A stretch of DNA of 64,000 nucleotides. Origin: Actimicrobium sp035984655 (GTDB taxonomy: Bacteria > Pseudomonadota > Gammaproteobacteria > Burkholderiales > Burkholderiaceae_D). Made by a program: the position numbers and the translations under genes. This document shows, piece after piece, positions 25,866 to 34,746 of this stretch (its first letter is position 1; every line of letters starts with the position of its first letter). Under the pieces are notes generated by a model that was given only the letters and a program-made list of their open reading frames with translations, was not told the origin of the DNA and did not search any database. The stretch spans positions 248,001 through 312,000 of the forward strand of contig NZ_JAXCHT010000001.1 of NCBI RefSeq assembly GCF_035984655.1. The letters run 5' to 3'.

Positions 25866-26789
25866 TCAGTAGATTCGCTCGACCTTGTAGCCGCGCCGCT
25901 CCAGCAATTTCGGCACGCTGTCGGCGCCGATCAGATGCAGCATGCCGATGGCCACAAAGACCGATGCCTGGTTTTCCATGAGCTGCGCGATCGATGCGCT
26001 CATCGGCGGATTGCGCTGCGCCAGCAACACACGTTTGGTGAAATCGGCCGTCACGGTGTGTTCGGCCAATTCCTTGTCCAGCAGTTTTTCAACGGCGGCG
26101 CTGTCGGCGCGGCCCCAGGCGTCCATGACCTGCTGCGACTGCTGCCGCAGCTTGCCCTGGGTAATCGATTGCAGGCACTCGCGCAGGAATACTTCCTGCT
26201 GCTTGTCGTCAAGCTGATCGAACAGGCCGAGCTGGTAATCGGCCGATTCCAGCGACACCACCGGCTTGCCGAGTTTGGCGGCTTGCGCCAGCAAATACAC
26301 TTCGATGCCCTGCTCGCGCGCAAAACCATGTTGTTCCAGCGCCAGCGCCAGCAGGATGGTGCTGACTGTCCATGGCTTCATTTGCGCCACCGCATCCACC
26401 GGCAGATTGGCTTTCTTGAGCGCGGCCTGGAGTTGCATCCAGGTGTTGGCGGAAACCGCTGTCTGCAGGGTTTTCGGCGCCGTCAGCATGCCGTGCCTGG
26501 CCAGCGCCTCCTGCAGCGCGGCGCGGTCGTTGATGTCGAACTCGACGGCGACCTGGTCGGCGCCGGCCAGCGCGCCAAGGACGACCGGCTCAAGCGGATA
26601 GAATGATGCCTGGCCGACATGCACGGTGCCGAACAGCCAGGCGCTGTGCCCGCCTTGCGTAACCCGGAACAGGGTGCCGCGATTGACTGCCTGGTCGCGA
26701 ACCTTGAGGTCGGCCACGCGCTGCGACCAGGCGCTGTTCTGAAACAACCCCAACAGGGCCAGTACGATGACTATCAGTGTGCGATGCAT
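25866..26789 (-). CDS. TraB/GumN family protein, exported
   Basis: The 307-residue protein has a signal peptide (MHRTLIVIVLALLGLFQ, cleaved near WSQ) and the TraB/GumN fold with the typical WLFGTVHVGQASFYPL, QAAKLGKPVVSLES and VFVAIGMLHLIGADSV (second histidine). This family is proposed to be a metal-dependent protease-like fold, and the GxxH motifs are intact. The start is the ATG at 26789; the divergent HAD gene starts just 22 bases away. Confidence 0.88.
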   Translation of the reverse strand: MHRTLIVIVLALLGLFQNSAWSQRVADLKVRDQAVNRGTLFRVTQGGHSAWLFGTVHVGQASFYPLEPVVLGALAGADQVAVEFDINDRAALQEALARHGMLTAPKTLQTAVSANTWMQLQAALKKANLPVDAVAQMKPWTVSTILLALALEQHGFAREQGIEVYLLAQAAKLGKPVVSLESADYQLGLFDQLDDKQQEVFLRECLQSITQGKLRQQSQQVMDAWGRADSAAVEKLLDKELAEHTVTADFTKRVLLAQRNPPMSASIAQLMENQASVFVAIGMLHLIGADSVPKLLERRGYKVERIY

Positions 26790-26811
26790 GCGCTCTTTCT
26801 GAAAAATACAA

Positions 26812-27510
26812 TTGCGAACCTGGCTCTTCGATCTCGACAACACGCTGCACGATGCATCGCATGCGATCTTCCCGGCGATCAACGTCAACATGAACCGCTT
26901 CATTGCCGGAGTACTCGGCACGCCGGACGCACCGGCCAGCGCCGACGCTGTCAATGCGGCGCGCATCGCCTACTGGCGGCGTTACGGCGCGACGCTGCTG
27001 GGGATGGTAAAGCATCATCAGGTGCGGCAAGCGGATTTTTTGCACGCGGCGCACTGCTTTGAGGATCTGCCGGCGATGATCCGCGCCGAGCGCGGACTGG
27101 TGGCATTGCTCAAGCGCCTGCCGGGCCGCAAGATCCTGCTGACCAACGCGCCCCATCGGTACGCGCAGGACGTGCTGCGCCATCTCGGCCTGCAGCGGCA
27201 TTTTTCCCGTCATATCTCGATCGAGTCGATGCGGGTGCACGGCCAGTTGCGGCCCAAGCCGTCGCGCCTGATGTTGCGCCAGCTGCTGCGGCGCGAGCGC
27301 CTGCATGCCGGCGGCTGCGTGCTGGTCGAAGACACTGCGGTGAACCTGAAAGCGGCACGCCAGATCGGCATGCGCACGGTCTGGATGACCGGCTATCTGC
27401 GTAGCCCCGGCCGGATTGCGCCATCGACATTCATAAACCGCCCCGCATTTGTCGATGTCAAAGTAAAATCCTTAAGGCAACTGTCAGGGCAGGTGCACCG
27501 GCTGCGCTAG
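26812..27510 (+). CDS. HAD-family pyrimidine 5'-nucleotidase-like protein
   Basis: The 232-residue protein belongs to the HAD superfamily, of the pyrimidine 5'-nucleotidase/SDT1-like type. Motifs: WLFDLDNTLHDAS (catalytic aspartates), LLTNAPHRYA (motif II), the lysine in LRPKPSRLM and VLVEDTAVNLKAAR (motif IV). The only possible start that keeps motif I is the TTG at 26812; a stop at 26800 closes the frame. No ribosome site is visible. It sits directly upstream of slmA with a 42-base gap, an arrangement usual in this group of bacteria. Confidence 0.88.
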   Translation: MRTWLFDLDNTLHDASHAIFPAINVNMNRFIAGVLGTPDAPASADAVNAARIAYWRRYGATLLGMVKHHQVRQADFLHAAHCFEDLPAMIRAERGLVALLKRLPGRKILLTNAPHRYAQDVLRHLGLQRHFSRHISIESMRVHGQLRPKPSRLMLRQLLRRERLHAGGCVLVEDTAVNLKAARQIGMRTVWMTGYLRSPGRIAPSTFINRPAFVDVKVKSLRQLSGQVHRLR

Positions 27511-27552
27511 TCAATAAAAAAAATTTGATCGACTCACTTTGGAATACCGACC

Positions 27553-28128
27553 ATGGCCACCACCAAACCGGGCGAACGCAAGCTGCAAATTCTGCAGACA
27601 CTGGCGCTGATGCTGGAACAGCCGAAGGGCGAAAAGATCACGACAGCCGCGCTGGCGGCACGCATCGACGTGTCCGAAGCCGCGCTGTACCGGCACTTCG
27701 CCAGCAAGGCGCAGATGTTCGAGGGCCTGATCGACTTCATCGAATCGACCGTGTTCGGCCTGATCAACCAGATCACCGAACAACAGGACAACGGCCTCGA
27801 CCAGGCCCACGCCATCGGCGCCATGCTGCTCAACTTTGCCGAACGCAATCCGGGCATGACGCGGGTCATCCTCGGCGATGCGCTGGTCAATGAAGATGAC
27901 CGGCTGCAGGCGCGCATGAACCAGTTCATCGACCGCGTCGAACTGGCCATCAAGCAGGCGCTGCGCATGGCTGTGACGCAGCAGCAGGCCACGGAAGCCG
28001 AGGTGGCAATGCGCGCCAATTTGCTGACCTCGTTTGTGCTGGGGCGCTGGCAGCGCTTTGCCAAGACCGGCTTTCGGCAGAAGCCTTCCGAGGGTGCGCA
28101 GGAGCAGATCGCACTGATTTTGCGCTGA
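27553..28128 (+). CDS. slmA: Nucleoid occlusion factor SlmA (TetR family)
   Basis: The 191-residue TetR-type protein has an N-terminal helix-turn-helix (about residues 27-52; ITTAALAARIDVSEAALYRHF) and the SlmA-like body NFAERNPGMTRVILGDALVNE and ANLLTSFVLGRWQRFAKTGF. SlmA binds specific chromosomal sites and blocks FtsZ assembly over the nucleoid. The match to SlmA is close and the 5'-nucleotidase neighbour is the usual one. Confidence 0.93.
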   Translation: MATTKPGERKLQILQTLALMLEQPKGEKITTAALAARIDVSEAALYRHFASKAQMFEGLIDFIESTVFGLINQITEQQDNGLDQAHAIGAMLLNFAERNPGMTRVILGDALVNEDDRLQARMNQFIDRVELAIKQALRMAVTQQQATEAEVAMRANLLTSFVLGRWQRFAKTGFRQKPSEGAQEQIALILR

Positions 28129-28171
28129 TCGCCTACAATCGGCGCACCGTCCCAATGACACCCGCTGCGCC

Positions 28172-30001
28172 ATGCCTGCCGAAAATTCCGATCTTTGTTA
28201 TGCGCTGCTCGATGACGCCGATGCCAGCGCCGTCCAGCCGCGTTCGCGCCTGTACACGGGCTACCTGCGCACACTGATCTGCCACCAACATACCGACTTG
28301 CCGCAGCTGCTGGACCAGTTGCAGCAGACCGATACCCCGGCAGTGCTGCTGATGTCGTACGAATTGGGTGCGGCGCTGCAAGGCATCGCGCCACACACCG
28401 AGACCGCGCCACTGGCGCAGGTGCTGCTGTTTGCACGCTGCGAGCTGCTGGATGCCACCCAGGTCGGCGCCTGGCTGGCAGCGCGCAGCGATGCCGCCCC
28501 GGCGGGCGTGGCCAACCTGCGCAACAGTGTCACGCCGCAGGCCTTCGAGGACGCCATCGGTCGCATTCGCGCCCTGATCCAGGCTGGCGACACCTATCAA
28601 GTCAATTACACCTATCGGGTCCGCTTCGACGCGTTCGGCACACTGCCGGCGCTGTATGCCCGCCTGCGCGCGCGGCAGCCGGTGCCGTACGGCGCGTTGA
28701 TCGCGCTGCCCGATGGTTCGGCAGTGCTGTCGCTGTCGCCGGAACTGTTCATTACGCATCGCGCCGGCGAACTGCTGGCACGTCCGATGAAGGGCACCGC
28801 AGCGGCCAGCGGCGACGCCGCCCGGGACGCGCTGGCCGCCACCGAGTTGGCAAGCGACCCCAAGAATCGCGCCGAGAACCTGATGATCGTCGACTTGCTG
28901 CGAAATGATCTCGGCCGCGTTGCCGTCACCGGATCGGTCGCGGTGCCGCAGCTGTTTGCGGTCACGCGCTATGCCGATCTGCTGCAGATGACCTCGACCG
29001 TCACTGCGCAATTGCGTGCCGATGTCACGCTGACCGGCGTGATCGACGCGCTATATCCGTGCGGCTCGATTACCGGCGCGCCGAAACATCGCACGATGCA
29101 AATCATCCGCGCACTCGAACCCGACCCACGCGGGCTGTATACCGGCGCGATCGGCTGGTTTGATCCGGCCACCGCGCCGGGGCGCATTGGCGACTTCTGC
29201 CTGTCGGTGCCGATCCGCACGCTGGTCCTGCAGCCGCCCGGCACCGGCGGAGTGCGCGCCGGCGAGATGGGAGTGGGCGCCGGCATCGTGCATGACAGCG
29301 AGGCCGCCAGCGAGTTTGCCGAATGCCGCCTGAAGGCAGGCTTCCTGGCCGGCATGCCGAACACCTTTGCGCTGTTCGAAACCATGGCGGTATCGCGTGC
29401 CGATGGCTGTGCCTTGCTGGAACGGCATCTGCACCGGCTGGCCGGCTCGGCGCGCTATTTCGGCTTCAGCCTGGATGAAGCCGGCCTGTGTCAGGCGGTG
29501 GCGCAGGCATGCGCGACCTTGCCCGATGCCCAGGCGTACCGCTTGCGGCTGGCGCTGGAACAGGATGGTCGCTGGTCAATCCAGACCGCACCGGTGGCGC
29601 CATGGCCCGGTGTTGCGCGGCTGTTGCTGGCAACCCGGCCGACCGCTTCGGACGACCTGTTCCTGCGTCACAAGACCACGCACCGCAACCAGTACGATGC
29701 AGCGTGGCGCGAAGCCGAGGCGCAGGGCGCCTTCGACATGCTGTTCTACAACGAGCGCGGGGAAATCACCGAAGGCGCGCGCAGCAACCTGTTCGCGCAA
29801 ATCGATGGCGCGTGGCTCACGCCGCCGCTGTCGGCGGGTGTGCTGCCCGGCGTGATGCGTGCCCGATTGCTGGACGATCCGGCCTGGGCGGCGCGCGAAT
29901 CCAGCCTCACGCGCGACGACCTGCAGCGCGCGCAACGGCTGGTGGTGTGCAATGCCTTACGTGGCGTGCTGCCGGCGCAATTGCTTACGCCTGGGTATTG
30001 A
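28172..30001 (+). CDS. pabB: Aminodeoxychorismate synthase component I fused to ADC lyase
   Basis: The 609-residue protein joins PabB (about residues 1-395) and PabC (about 396-609). The PabB half has LSPELFI, RPMKGTAAA, KNRAENLMIVDLLRNDLGRV, GSITGAPK and GAGIVHDSEAASEFAEC. The PabC half is a class IV PLP enzyme: ALFETMAV, the lysine in FLRHKTTHRNQYD, TEGARSNLFAQI and GVLPGVMRARLL. Together they make p-aminobenzoate from chorismate for folate synthesis; the glutaminase PabA would be elsewhere. The last 17 bases overlap the convergent Ser/Thr-rich gene. Confidence 0.93.
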   Translation: MPAENSDLCYALLDDADASAVQPRSRLYTGYLRTLICHQHTDLPQLLDQLQQTDTPAVLLMSYELGAALQGIAPHTETAPLAQVLLFARCELLDATQVGAWLAARSDAAPAGVANLRNSVTPQAFEDAIGRIRALIQAGDTYQVNYTYRVRFDAFGTLPALYARLRARQPVPYGALIALPDGSAVLSLSPELFITHRAGELLARPMKGTAAASGDAARDALAATELASDPKNRAENLMIVDLLRNDLGRVAVTGSVAVPQLFAVTRYADLLQMTSTVTAQLRADVTLTGVIDALYPCGSITGAPKHRTMQIIRALEPDPRGLYTGAIGWFDPATAPGRIGDFCLSVPIRTLVLQPPGTGGVRAGEMGVGAGIVHDSEAASEFAECRLKAGFLAGMPNTFALFETMAVSRADGCALLERHLHRLAGSARYFGFSLDEAGLCQAVAQACATLPDAQAYRLRLALEQDGRWSIQTAPVAPWPGVARLLLATRPTASDDLFLRHKTTHRNQYDAAWREAEAQGAFDMLFYNERGEITEGARSNLFAQIDGAWLTPPLSAGVLPGVMRARLLDDPAWAARESSLTRDDLQRAQRLVVCNALRGVLPAQLLTPGY

Positions 30002-30626
30002 CCACGTTGCCGGCCGCACCGGCGCCTGCGACATTGCTCGACAGCGCTTTCAGGAACGACGTCAGCGTGGCCTTGCTGCCGCTGTCGCCAAGTGCGCTGA
30101 GCAAATTCTTGAAGCTCTGGTCCAGACTCGACGTACTGCTGGTTGCCGTCGCGCTGTTGCCGGTGTCGCTGCTGCCGGTGCTGCTGGTGCTGCTTCCAGT
30201 GCCGGCACTCAATTTCTGAATCAGCGATTGCAGATCCTGCTCCAGTTTGCCGGCGCCGCCGCCAAACGCCGGGGTGCTGGCACTGCCGCCAGCCTGCTCG
30301 GTACTGGACCCGCTGTTCTGGGATTGCAGCGTTTGCAGCAGGCTCTGGAAGAACGCGCCGAAGGCCTGCGGCGCATCGGTCTTGCCGGCGCTGGCGCTGC
30401 TGGAGGTATCGGTGCTGGCCGTCACTGTCGTGCTGTCGGTGCTGTCGGTGCTGGAGGTTACGCCGAGCGATTTCAATGCCGACGTGACGGCGTCGAGCAG
30501 AGGATTACCGCCGCCTGGCGGTGGGCCGTCCGGTGGCGGCGGGCGCACACCTTGATTGCGACTGGCCGTGCCGGTTTGCTGAAGCTGGGACCGCGATGTG
30601 CTGTTTGACACACTGGCAACGCTCAT
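29985..30626 (-). CDS. Ser/Thr-rich, cysteine-free hypothetical protein
   Basis: The 213-residue protein is not recognised. It has no Cys, Trp, Tyr or His. The N-terminus holds a proline/glycine patch (RPPPPDGPPPGGG), followed by Ser/Thr repeats (STDSTDSTTVTASTDTSSSA). Three short amphipathic helices stand out: FGAFFQSLLQTLQSQ, KLEQDLQSLIQKLS and SFKNLLSALGD. The composition recalls secreted harpin-like or disordered surface proteins, but no signal peptide is visible. GAAGGA precedes the ATG at 30626. It lies 115 bases downstream of the histidine kinase gene on the same strand, and overlaps the pabBC end by 17 bases. Confidence 0.65.
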   Translation of the reverse strand: MSVASVSNSTSRSQLQQTGTASRNQGVRPPPPDGPPPGGGNPLLDAVTSALKSLGVTSSTDSTDSTTVTASTDTSSSASAGKTDAPQAFGAFFQSLLQTLQSQNSGSSTEQAGGSASTPAFGGGAGKLEQDLQSLIQKLSAGTGSSTSSTGSSDTGNSATATSSTSSLDQSFKNLLSALGDSGSKATLTSFLKALSSNVAGAGAAGNVVNTQA

Positions 30627-30741
30627 GATGATTCCTTCGAAAAGGGGTGGGGAGGTATCAGGATTATCGGCGCGAGTCGGGCCGGGCAAGATGGCGGCAG
30701 GTGTAAATCCACGTAAAGCCGCAGCCGCCCGATGCGCCCCG

Positions 30742-32055
30742 TCAGGATGCCTGGATCGGCAGCGCGGTCTCGACCCGCAGGCCGCCGTCGGGCTCGTTGA
30801 AGGCCCGCACCTGTCCACCATGGCCGCGGATGATCTGGCGCGCGATGGTCAGGCCGAGCCCGTGTCCGGCCACCGCACCGGCACTCTCGGCGCCACGAAA
30901 AAAGGGTTGGAAAATCGCCTCCAGATCGGCGTCCGGAACACCGGGCCCGCGATCGATGACGCTGACGCAGACATGCTTGCCGGAGCCGTCGATGGCCACC
31001 CGCACCGTGACCGTACTGGCGGGCGCGGTGTGCTTGACGGCGTTGCGCACGATGTTTTCCAGGGCGCTGTGCAGCAACTCCGCACTACCCGCCACGATCG
31101 TGCCGGACTCGCCCACCAGCACCACCTGCCGGGCCGCCGGTGCGCCTTCGAAGCGGGCGTCATTGACGATCTCGGCCAGCAAATCGTCGAGCACGATGTC
31201 GTCGCGAGGTTCGACGCCTGGCTCCGATTCCAGCCGCGACAGCGTAAGCACCGCGCCGACCAGCTTGTCCATGCGCTGGTTGTCGCGCTCAATCCGTTCG
31301 AGCAGATCGGCGCTGCGATCCGGTTGCTGGCGGGCCAACCCGATGGCAATTTGCTGCCGCGCCAGCGGCGAGCGCAGCTCGTGCGACACGTGGTGCAGCA
31401 GGCGGCGCTGGCCCTCGATCAGCGTTTGCAACTGCTGCGCCATGCGGTCGAATTCACGCCCCAGATCGGCCAGCGCATCGTGCCGTGCGCCCATCGCTTG
31501 CTGCAGGTGCGGCCGCAGGTTGCCGCTGGCCACGGCACTGAAGGCATCGCGCAATTGCCGGATCGGCCGAAAGAAATAGCGCGCCAGCAGCGCGGCGAAT
31601 AACAGACTGGCCAGCACCGACGTCAGCAGCGGCAGCAGCGGTCCGAACTGGCCGTTGCGCGGCGGCTGACGGTCCGCTTGTCCGTTCGGACTGTGCGCCG
31701 AAAACAACAGCCAGCGCCGGCCATCCGGCGCCGTCACCTGGCGTGCCAGTGGCCGTGCCGCCGCCAGTGTTTCCGGCGACAGCGGACGATTGGCGATGTC
31801 GCGCCCGGCGGCATCCACCGCGTACACCACGAACGGTCCCATGTGGGCAAGCAGCGCACGCAACGCAGGTGCACCGCCATGCTGCAACGTGGAGGCGGCC
31901 GCTTCCAGGCTGAAGGTGGCTGGCGGACTGCGATCGGGCCCGGTATCGGCTTGCTGGCGCAGATGGGTCAGCCAGATCGTTCCGCCAATGCCAAATGACG
32001 CGGTCAGTTGCGCCAGCAGGATAAAGAAGAAGAATTTCCAGAACAGCTTGACCAT
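30742..32055 (-). CDS. Sensor histidine kinase (CpxA-like)
   Basis: The 437-residue kinase has a first membrane helix (about 5-27), a periplasmic sensor region (about 30-140), a second helix (about 140-160), HAMP (FFRPIRQLRDAFSAVASGNL), the phosphorylated histidine in HHVSHELRSPLAR and ATPase boxes ENIVRNAVKH, DRGPGVPDADLEAIF and GHGLGLTIARQII. It is most like CpxA-type envelope-stress sensors. It starts 3 bases after the response regulator stop, forming an operon. Confidence 0.9.
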   Translation of the reverse strand: MVKLFWKFFFFILLAQLTASFGIGGTIWLTHLRQQADTGPDRSPPATFSLEAAASTLQHGGAPALRALLAHMGPFVVYAVDAAGRDIANRPLSPETLAAARPLARQVTAPDGRRWLLFSAHSPNGQADRQPPRNGQFGPLLPLLTSVLASLLFAALLARYFFRPIRQLRDAFSAVASGNLRPHLQQAMGARHDALADLGREFDRMAQQLQTLIEGQRRLLHHVSHELRSPLARQQIAIGLARQQPDRSADLLERIERDNQRMDKLVGAVLTLSRLESEPGVEPRDDIVLDDLLAEIVNDARFEGAPAARQVVLVGESGTIVAGSAELLHSALENIVRNAVKHTAPASTVTVRVAIDGSGKHVCVSVIDRGPGVPDADLEAIFQPFFRGAESAGAVAGHGLGLTIARQIIRGHGGQVRAFNEPDGGLRVETALPIQAS

Positions 32056-32058
32056 CCG

Positions 32059-32739
32059 TCAGTCCCGAATCAATTGATAGCCCTGCCGGAACACGGTCTG
32101 AATGCACGCGGCGTCGCTGATGCGCGCCAGTTTCTGGCGGATGCTCGACAGATGCACATCGATGTTCCGGTCGAACCGCGCCAGCGGGCGACCCAGCGCC
32201 TGTTCCGACAGCGCGGCCTTGCTGACCGGCCGACCGGCATGCCGCATCAACACCTCGAGCAGGTTGAATTCGGTACTGGTCAAGGCTACCGGCTGGCCAC
32301 CGTACTCGATGCGGCGCTGGGTCGACCACAGCACCAGCGCGCCGGCCATGATCGGCGGCTGGATGGCGCTGTCGCCGCCCTGGCTGCGGCGCAGGATGGC
32401 GCGGATGCGTGCGCTCAGTTCGCGCGGCGAACAGGGTTTGGCAACGTAATCGTCGGCCCCGAGTTCGAGTCCCAGGATGCGGTCGGCATCGTCGCCGCGG
32501 GCGGTCAGCATCAGGATCGGCAAGGTACTCTGCAGGCGGATGCGTTGCAGGGCGGCCAGGCCATCCGAGCGCGTCATCATCACGTCCAGCACGGCCAGCT
32601 GGAAATTGCCGGTCAGTGCCAGCGCCACGCCCGCTTCGCCGTTATGCGCGACGCTGACAGCGAAACCGTCCTGTTGCAGGTAGTCGCGCAGCAGCTGCAC
32701 CAGTTCAACGTCGTCGTCGATCAGCAGAATGTTGTGCAT
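32059..32739 (-). CDS. OmpR/CpxR-type response regulator
   Basis: The 226-residue protein has a receiver domain (DDDVELVQLL, the acceptor Asp in LAVLDVMM, then LTARGD and ADDYVAKP) and a winged-helix DNA-binding domain (LTSTEFNLLEVLMRHAGRPVSK, VDVHLSSIRQKL-like text, VFRQGYQLI). It partners with the kinase encoded just downstream. The ATG at 32739 matches the family start (MHNILLIDDD); an ATG at 32763 is possible. The target is unknown; the Ser/Thr-rich gene is a candidate because it is co-directional. Confidence 0.92.
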   Translation of the reverse strand: MHNILLIDDDVELVQLLRDYLQQDGFAVSVAHNGEAGVALALTGNFQLAVLDVMMTRSDGLAALQRIRLQSTLPILMLTARGDDADRILGLELGADDYVAKPCSPRELSARIRAILRRSQGGDSAIQPPIMAGALVLWSTQRRIEYGGQPVALTSTEFNLLEVLMRHAGRPVSKAALSEQALGRPLARFDRNIDVHLSSIRQKLARISDAACIQTVFRQGYQLIRD

Positions 32740-32838
32740 GGTGTGGTTTCGGAGAAGATGCAACGGCGTTCAGGATAGCCAATCGGCCTGCCGTCGCCGG
32801 GAACTTTACCTGGCTTTACACCGGCGTCGTGCCCGCTG

Positions 32839-33720
32839 TCAGTTGGCCGACGCCAGCGCGCGTCGCGGCGCCACCGTCACCAGCCAGGTCGCCAGCACCA
32901 CCAGGGCGCATCCGGCCAGCGTCGTGATGCTGATGACTTCGCCCAGGAACAGCGCACCCCACACCAGCGCAAACAGGGGAATCAGAAAGGTCACCGTCAG
33001 CGTTTTGGTCGGACCAATATCGGCCAGCAAGCGAAAATAGATGAAGTAGGCCACCGCGCTGCAGATTGCCGCCAGCGCCAGAACCAGCAGCAGAATCTGC
33101 AAGGTTGGCTCGGAGCGCATTGGCGCCAGCGGCAGCGCGGGCAGCAGCACCGCCGCGGCGCCGAGTTGCGAACCGGTCGCCATCAAGCCGGGCGCGATGC
33201 CGGCCGAACGCAGTTTCGAATACGCGCCGCTGCTGGCATAGCAGACGGTCGCCAGCAGACAGGCCAGCGCCGCCAGCAGCACCTCCGGCGTGAACTGCAC
33301 CGGCCCCAGCCGCACCAGCAACGCAACCCCCGCGACGCCGCAGAACAGGCCGACGATCTTGCGCGCACCAAGCGGCTCGCTCAGCACCGCGGCGCCGATC
33401 AGCGCCCCCCATAGCGGACTGGTGGCATTCAGGATGGCCGAATACCCCGCCGGCAACGTCAGCGCAGCATAGGCGTACAGCGAGGCGGGTAGCGCCGAAT
33501 TGACCGTGCCGATAATCAGGTATTGCCGCCAGTTGGCGCGAAACCGCATTGGCTGTGCAGTGGCAACCATGAAGACCAGCATCAGCAGCCCGGCAATCCC
33601 GACGCGCAGCTCGGCCGTCCACAATGGCCCGAGTACCGGGGCGATCAGGCGCATGAACAGGAAGGAGGCGCCCCAGATGGCGGCGAGGGCAAGCAGTCGG
33701 ATCAGGTCAATGGTACGCAT
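32839..33720 (-). CDS. EamA/DMT family permease
   Basis: The 293-residue protein has ten hydrophobic segments in two EamA repeats; the first begins RLLALAAIWGASFLFMRL and the second LAALACLLATVCYASSGA. The repeat boundary near residue 145 is clear. DMT family members export metabolites or drugs; the substrate is unknown. A poly-T terminator at 33826-33852 separates it from the PEP-CTERM gene. Confidence 0.88.
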   Translation of the reverse strand: MRTIDLIRLLALAAIWGASFLFMRLIAPVLGPLWTAELRVGIAGLLMLVFMVATAQPMRFRANWRQYLIIGTVNSALPASLYAYAALTLPAGYSAILNATSPLWGALIGAAVLSEPLGARKIVGLFCGVAGVALLVRLGPVQFTPEVLLAALACLLATVCYASSGAYSKLRSAGIAPGLMATGSQLGAAAVLLPALPLAPMRSEPTLQILLLVLALAAICSAVAYFIYFRLLADIGPTKTLTVTFLIPLFALVWGALFLGEVISITTLAGCALVVLATWLVTVAPRRALASAN

Positions 33721-33825
33721 GGCGGGAAACCGGGAATTCGGAAGTGCAGAGGATAAGGCATTGCCGGATTGGCCGTTGGCCAAAATCGGACGTGCAAGGC
33801 GAGAGCCTGTTGGCACGGCGCAGCA

Positions 33826-33852
33826 CGTAAAAAAAGCCCCTTGCGGGGCTTT
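33826..33852 (-). terminator. Terminator of the PEP-CTERM gene
   Basis: AAAGCCCC and GGGGCTTT arms (about 33834-33852) flank a TTGC-type loop; on the minus strand the stem is followed by seven or more T. It lies 31 bases after the PEP-CTERM stop codon. Confidence 0.85.
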
Positions 33853-33882
33853 CGTCTGAACTGCTGCAGGAGCAGTCCGGTG

Positions 33883-34551
33883 TTACAGCGATTTGCGTCG
33901 ATACAGCGCCAGACCCATCAGGCCCAGACCGGCCAGCAGCATCGCGTAGGTGCCTGGCTCAGGCACTGCCGAGACTTGCGCCAGACCGACGGTGACACCG
34001 TAATATTTTTCCTGGCGTGGCGTGACAAACGAAATGTCGGTGAACGAGCCGATGAATTGCAGTGTGCCGTTGCCTTCATTGCCGACAATGCTGTTGCCAT
34101 TGGCCAGAAAGGTGCCGCCGCCCCATAACCCGGCACCACTGCTGAGAATCGTGAATGGCATCGTGAAGTCGAGCGAGGCCGAGCTGGTGACGTCGCCGGC
34201 CCCGCCCTGCCCGAGGCTGAAGATGGCAAAGTAGGGATTGATGACCGCCGAGGAAAAGTGGAAATTGTTGATGGTGCTATTGCCACCCTGCATCTTGATC
34301 GAACCGTTCGCGCCCGGCGTGTTGATCACGTTGGCGCTAGTAAACGAGCTGGTCACGCCATACACATTGCTACTGTAGTCGACTCCAATCTTATCACCGG
34401 TATAGGTGACGGTAATGGCGGCATTGTCTTGTTTGGTGGCGCCACTGAGGTCGTCGTTCCATTGGGTCCAGTTGACGGGCGCAACATCGGCCAGGGCTGA
34501 CAACGGTGCGATCAGGGCGGCAAGGATGGTCAGGCGGGCTAATTTTTTCAA
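33883..34551 (-). CDS. PEP-CTERM sorting domain protein
   Basis: The 222-residue protein begins at a TTG (34551) with a signal peptide KKLARLTILAALIAPLSALA and ends with VPEPGTYAMLLAGLGLMGLA followed by YRRKSL, a PEP-CTERM signal of motif, membrane helix and basic tail. The middle is rich in Gly, Ser, Asn and Thr and probably beta-rich. An exosortase and exopolysaccharide locus must exist elsewhere. The TTG is preferred over upstream ATGs because of the signal peptide and because the perfect FNR box at 34622-34635 would otherwise lie in coding sequence. It is probably an extracellular-matrix protein. Confidence 0.83.
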   Translation of the reverse strand: MKKLARLTILAALIAPLSALADVAPVNWTQWNDDLSGATKQDNAAITVTYTGDKIGVDYSSNVYGVTSSFTSANVINTPGANGSIKMQGGNSTINNFHFSSAVINPYFAIFSLGQGGAGDVTSSASLDFTMPFTILSSGAGLWGGGTFLANGNSIVGNEGNGTLQFIGSFTDISFVTPRQEKYYGVTVGLAQVSAVPEPGTYAMLLAGLGLMGLALYRRKSL

Positions 34552-34621
34552 GGTGTTCTCTTTTATTGGTGTTTTTCGGCAAGCAAACTTTGCCATCAGA
34601 CGCGCCGAACGGATGTCCGAA

Positions 34622-34635
34622 TTGATTAATATCAA
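34622..34635. promoter_or_regulatory. Perfect FNR/Anr-type box upstream of the PEP-CTERM gene
   Basis: The sequence TTGATTAATATCAA is an exact TTGAT-N4-ATCAA site, flanked by A and T. It lies 71 bases upstream of the PEP-CTERM start. This is the known binding consensus of oxygen-responsive FNR/Anr regulators. Activity is inferred. Confidence 0.6.
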
Positions 34636-34746
34636 TCAACTAACGTGAGACTAGCCGGACGAAGACAATCTGACAAGACGGCAACTGTTAAATATGGTCA
34701 CTTCCCCGTTACAGCCAGCGATGCGGGCCGGTGCAACGCTACGCAA

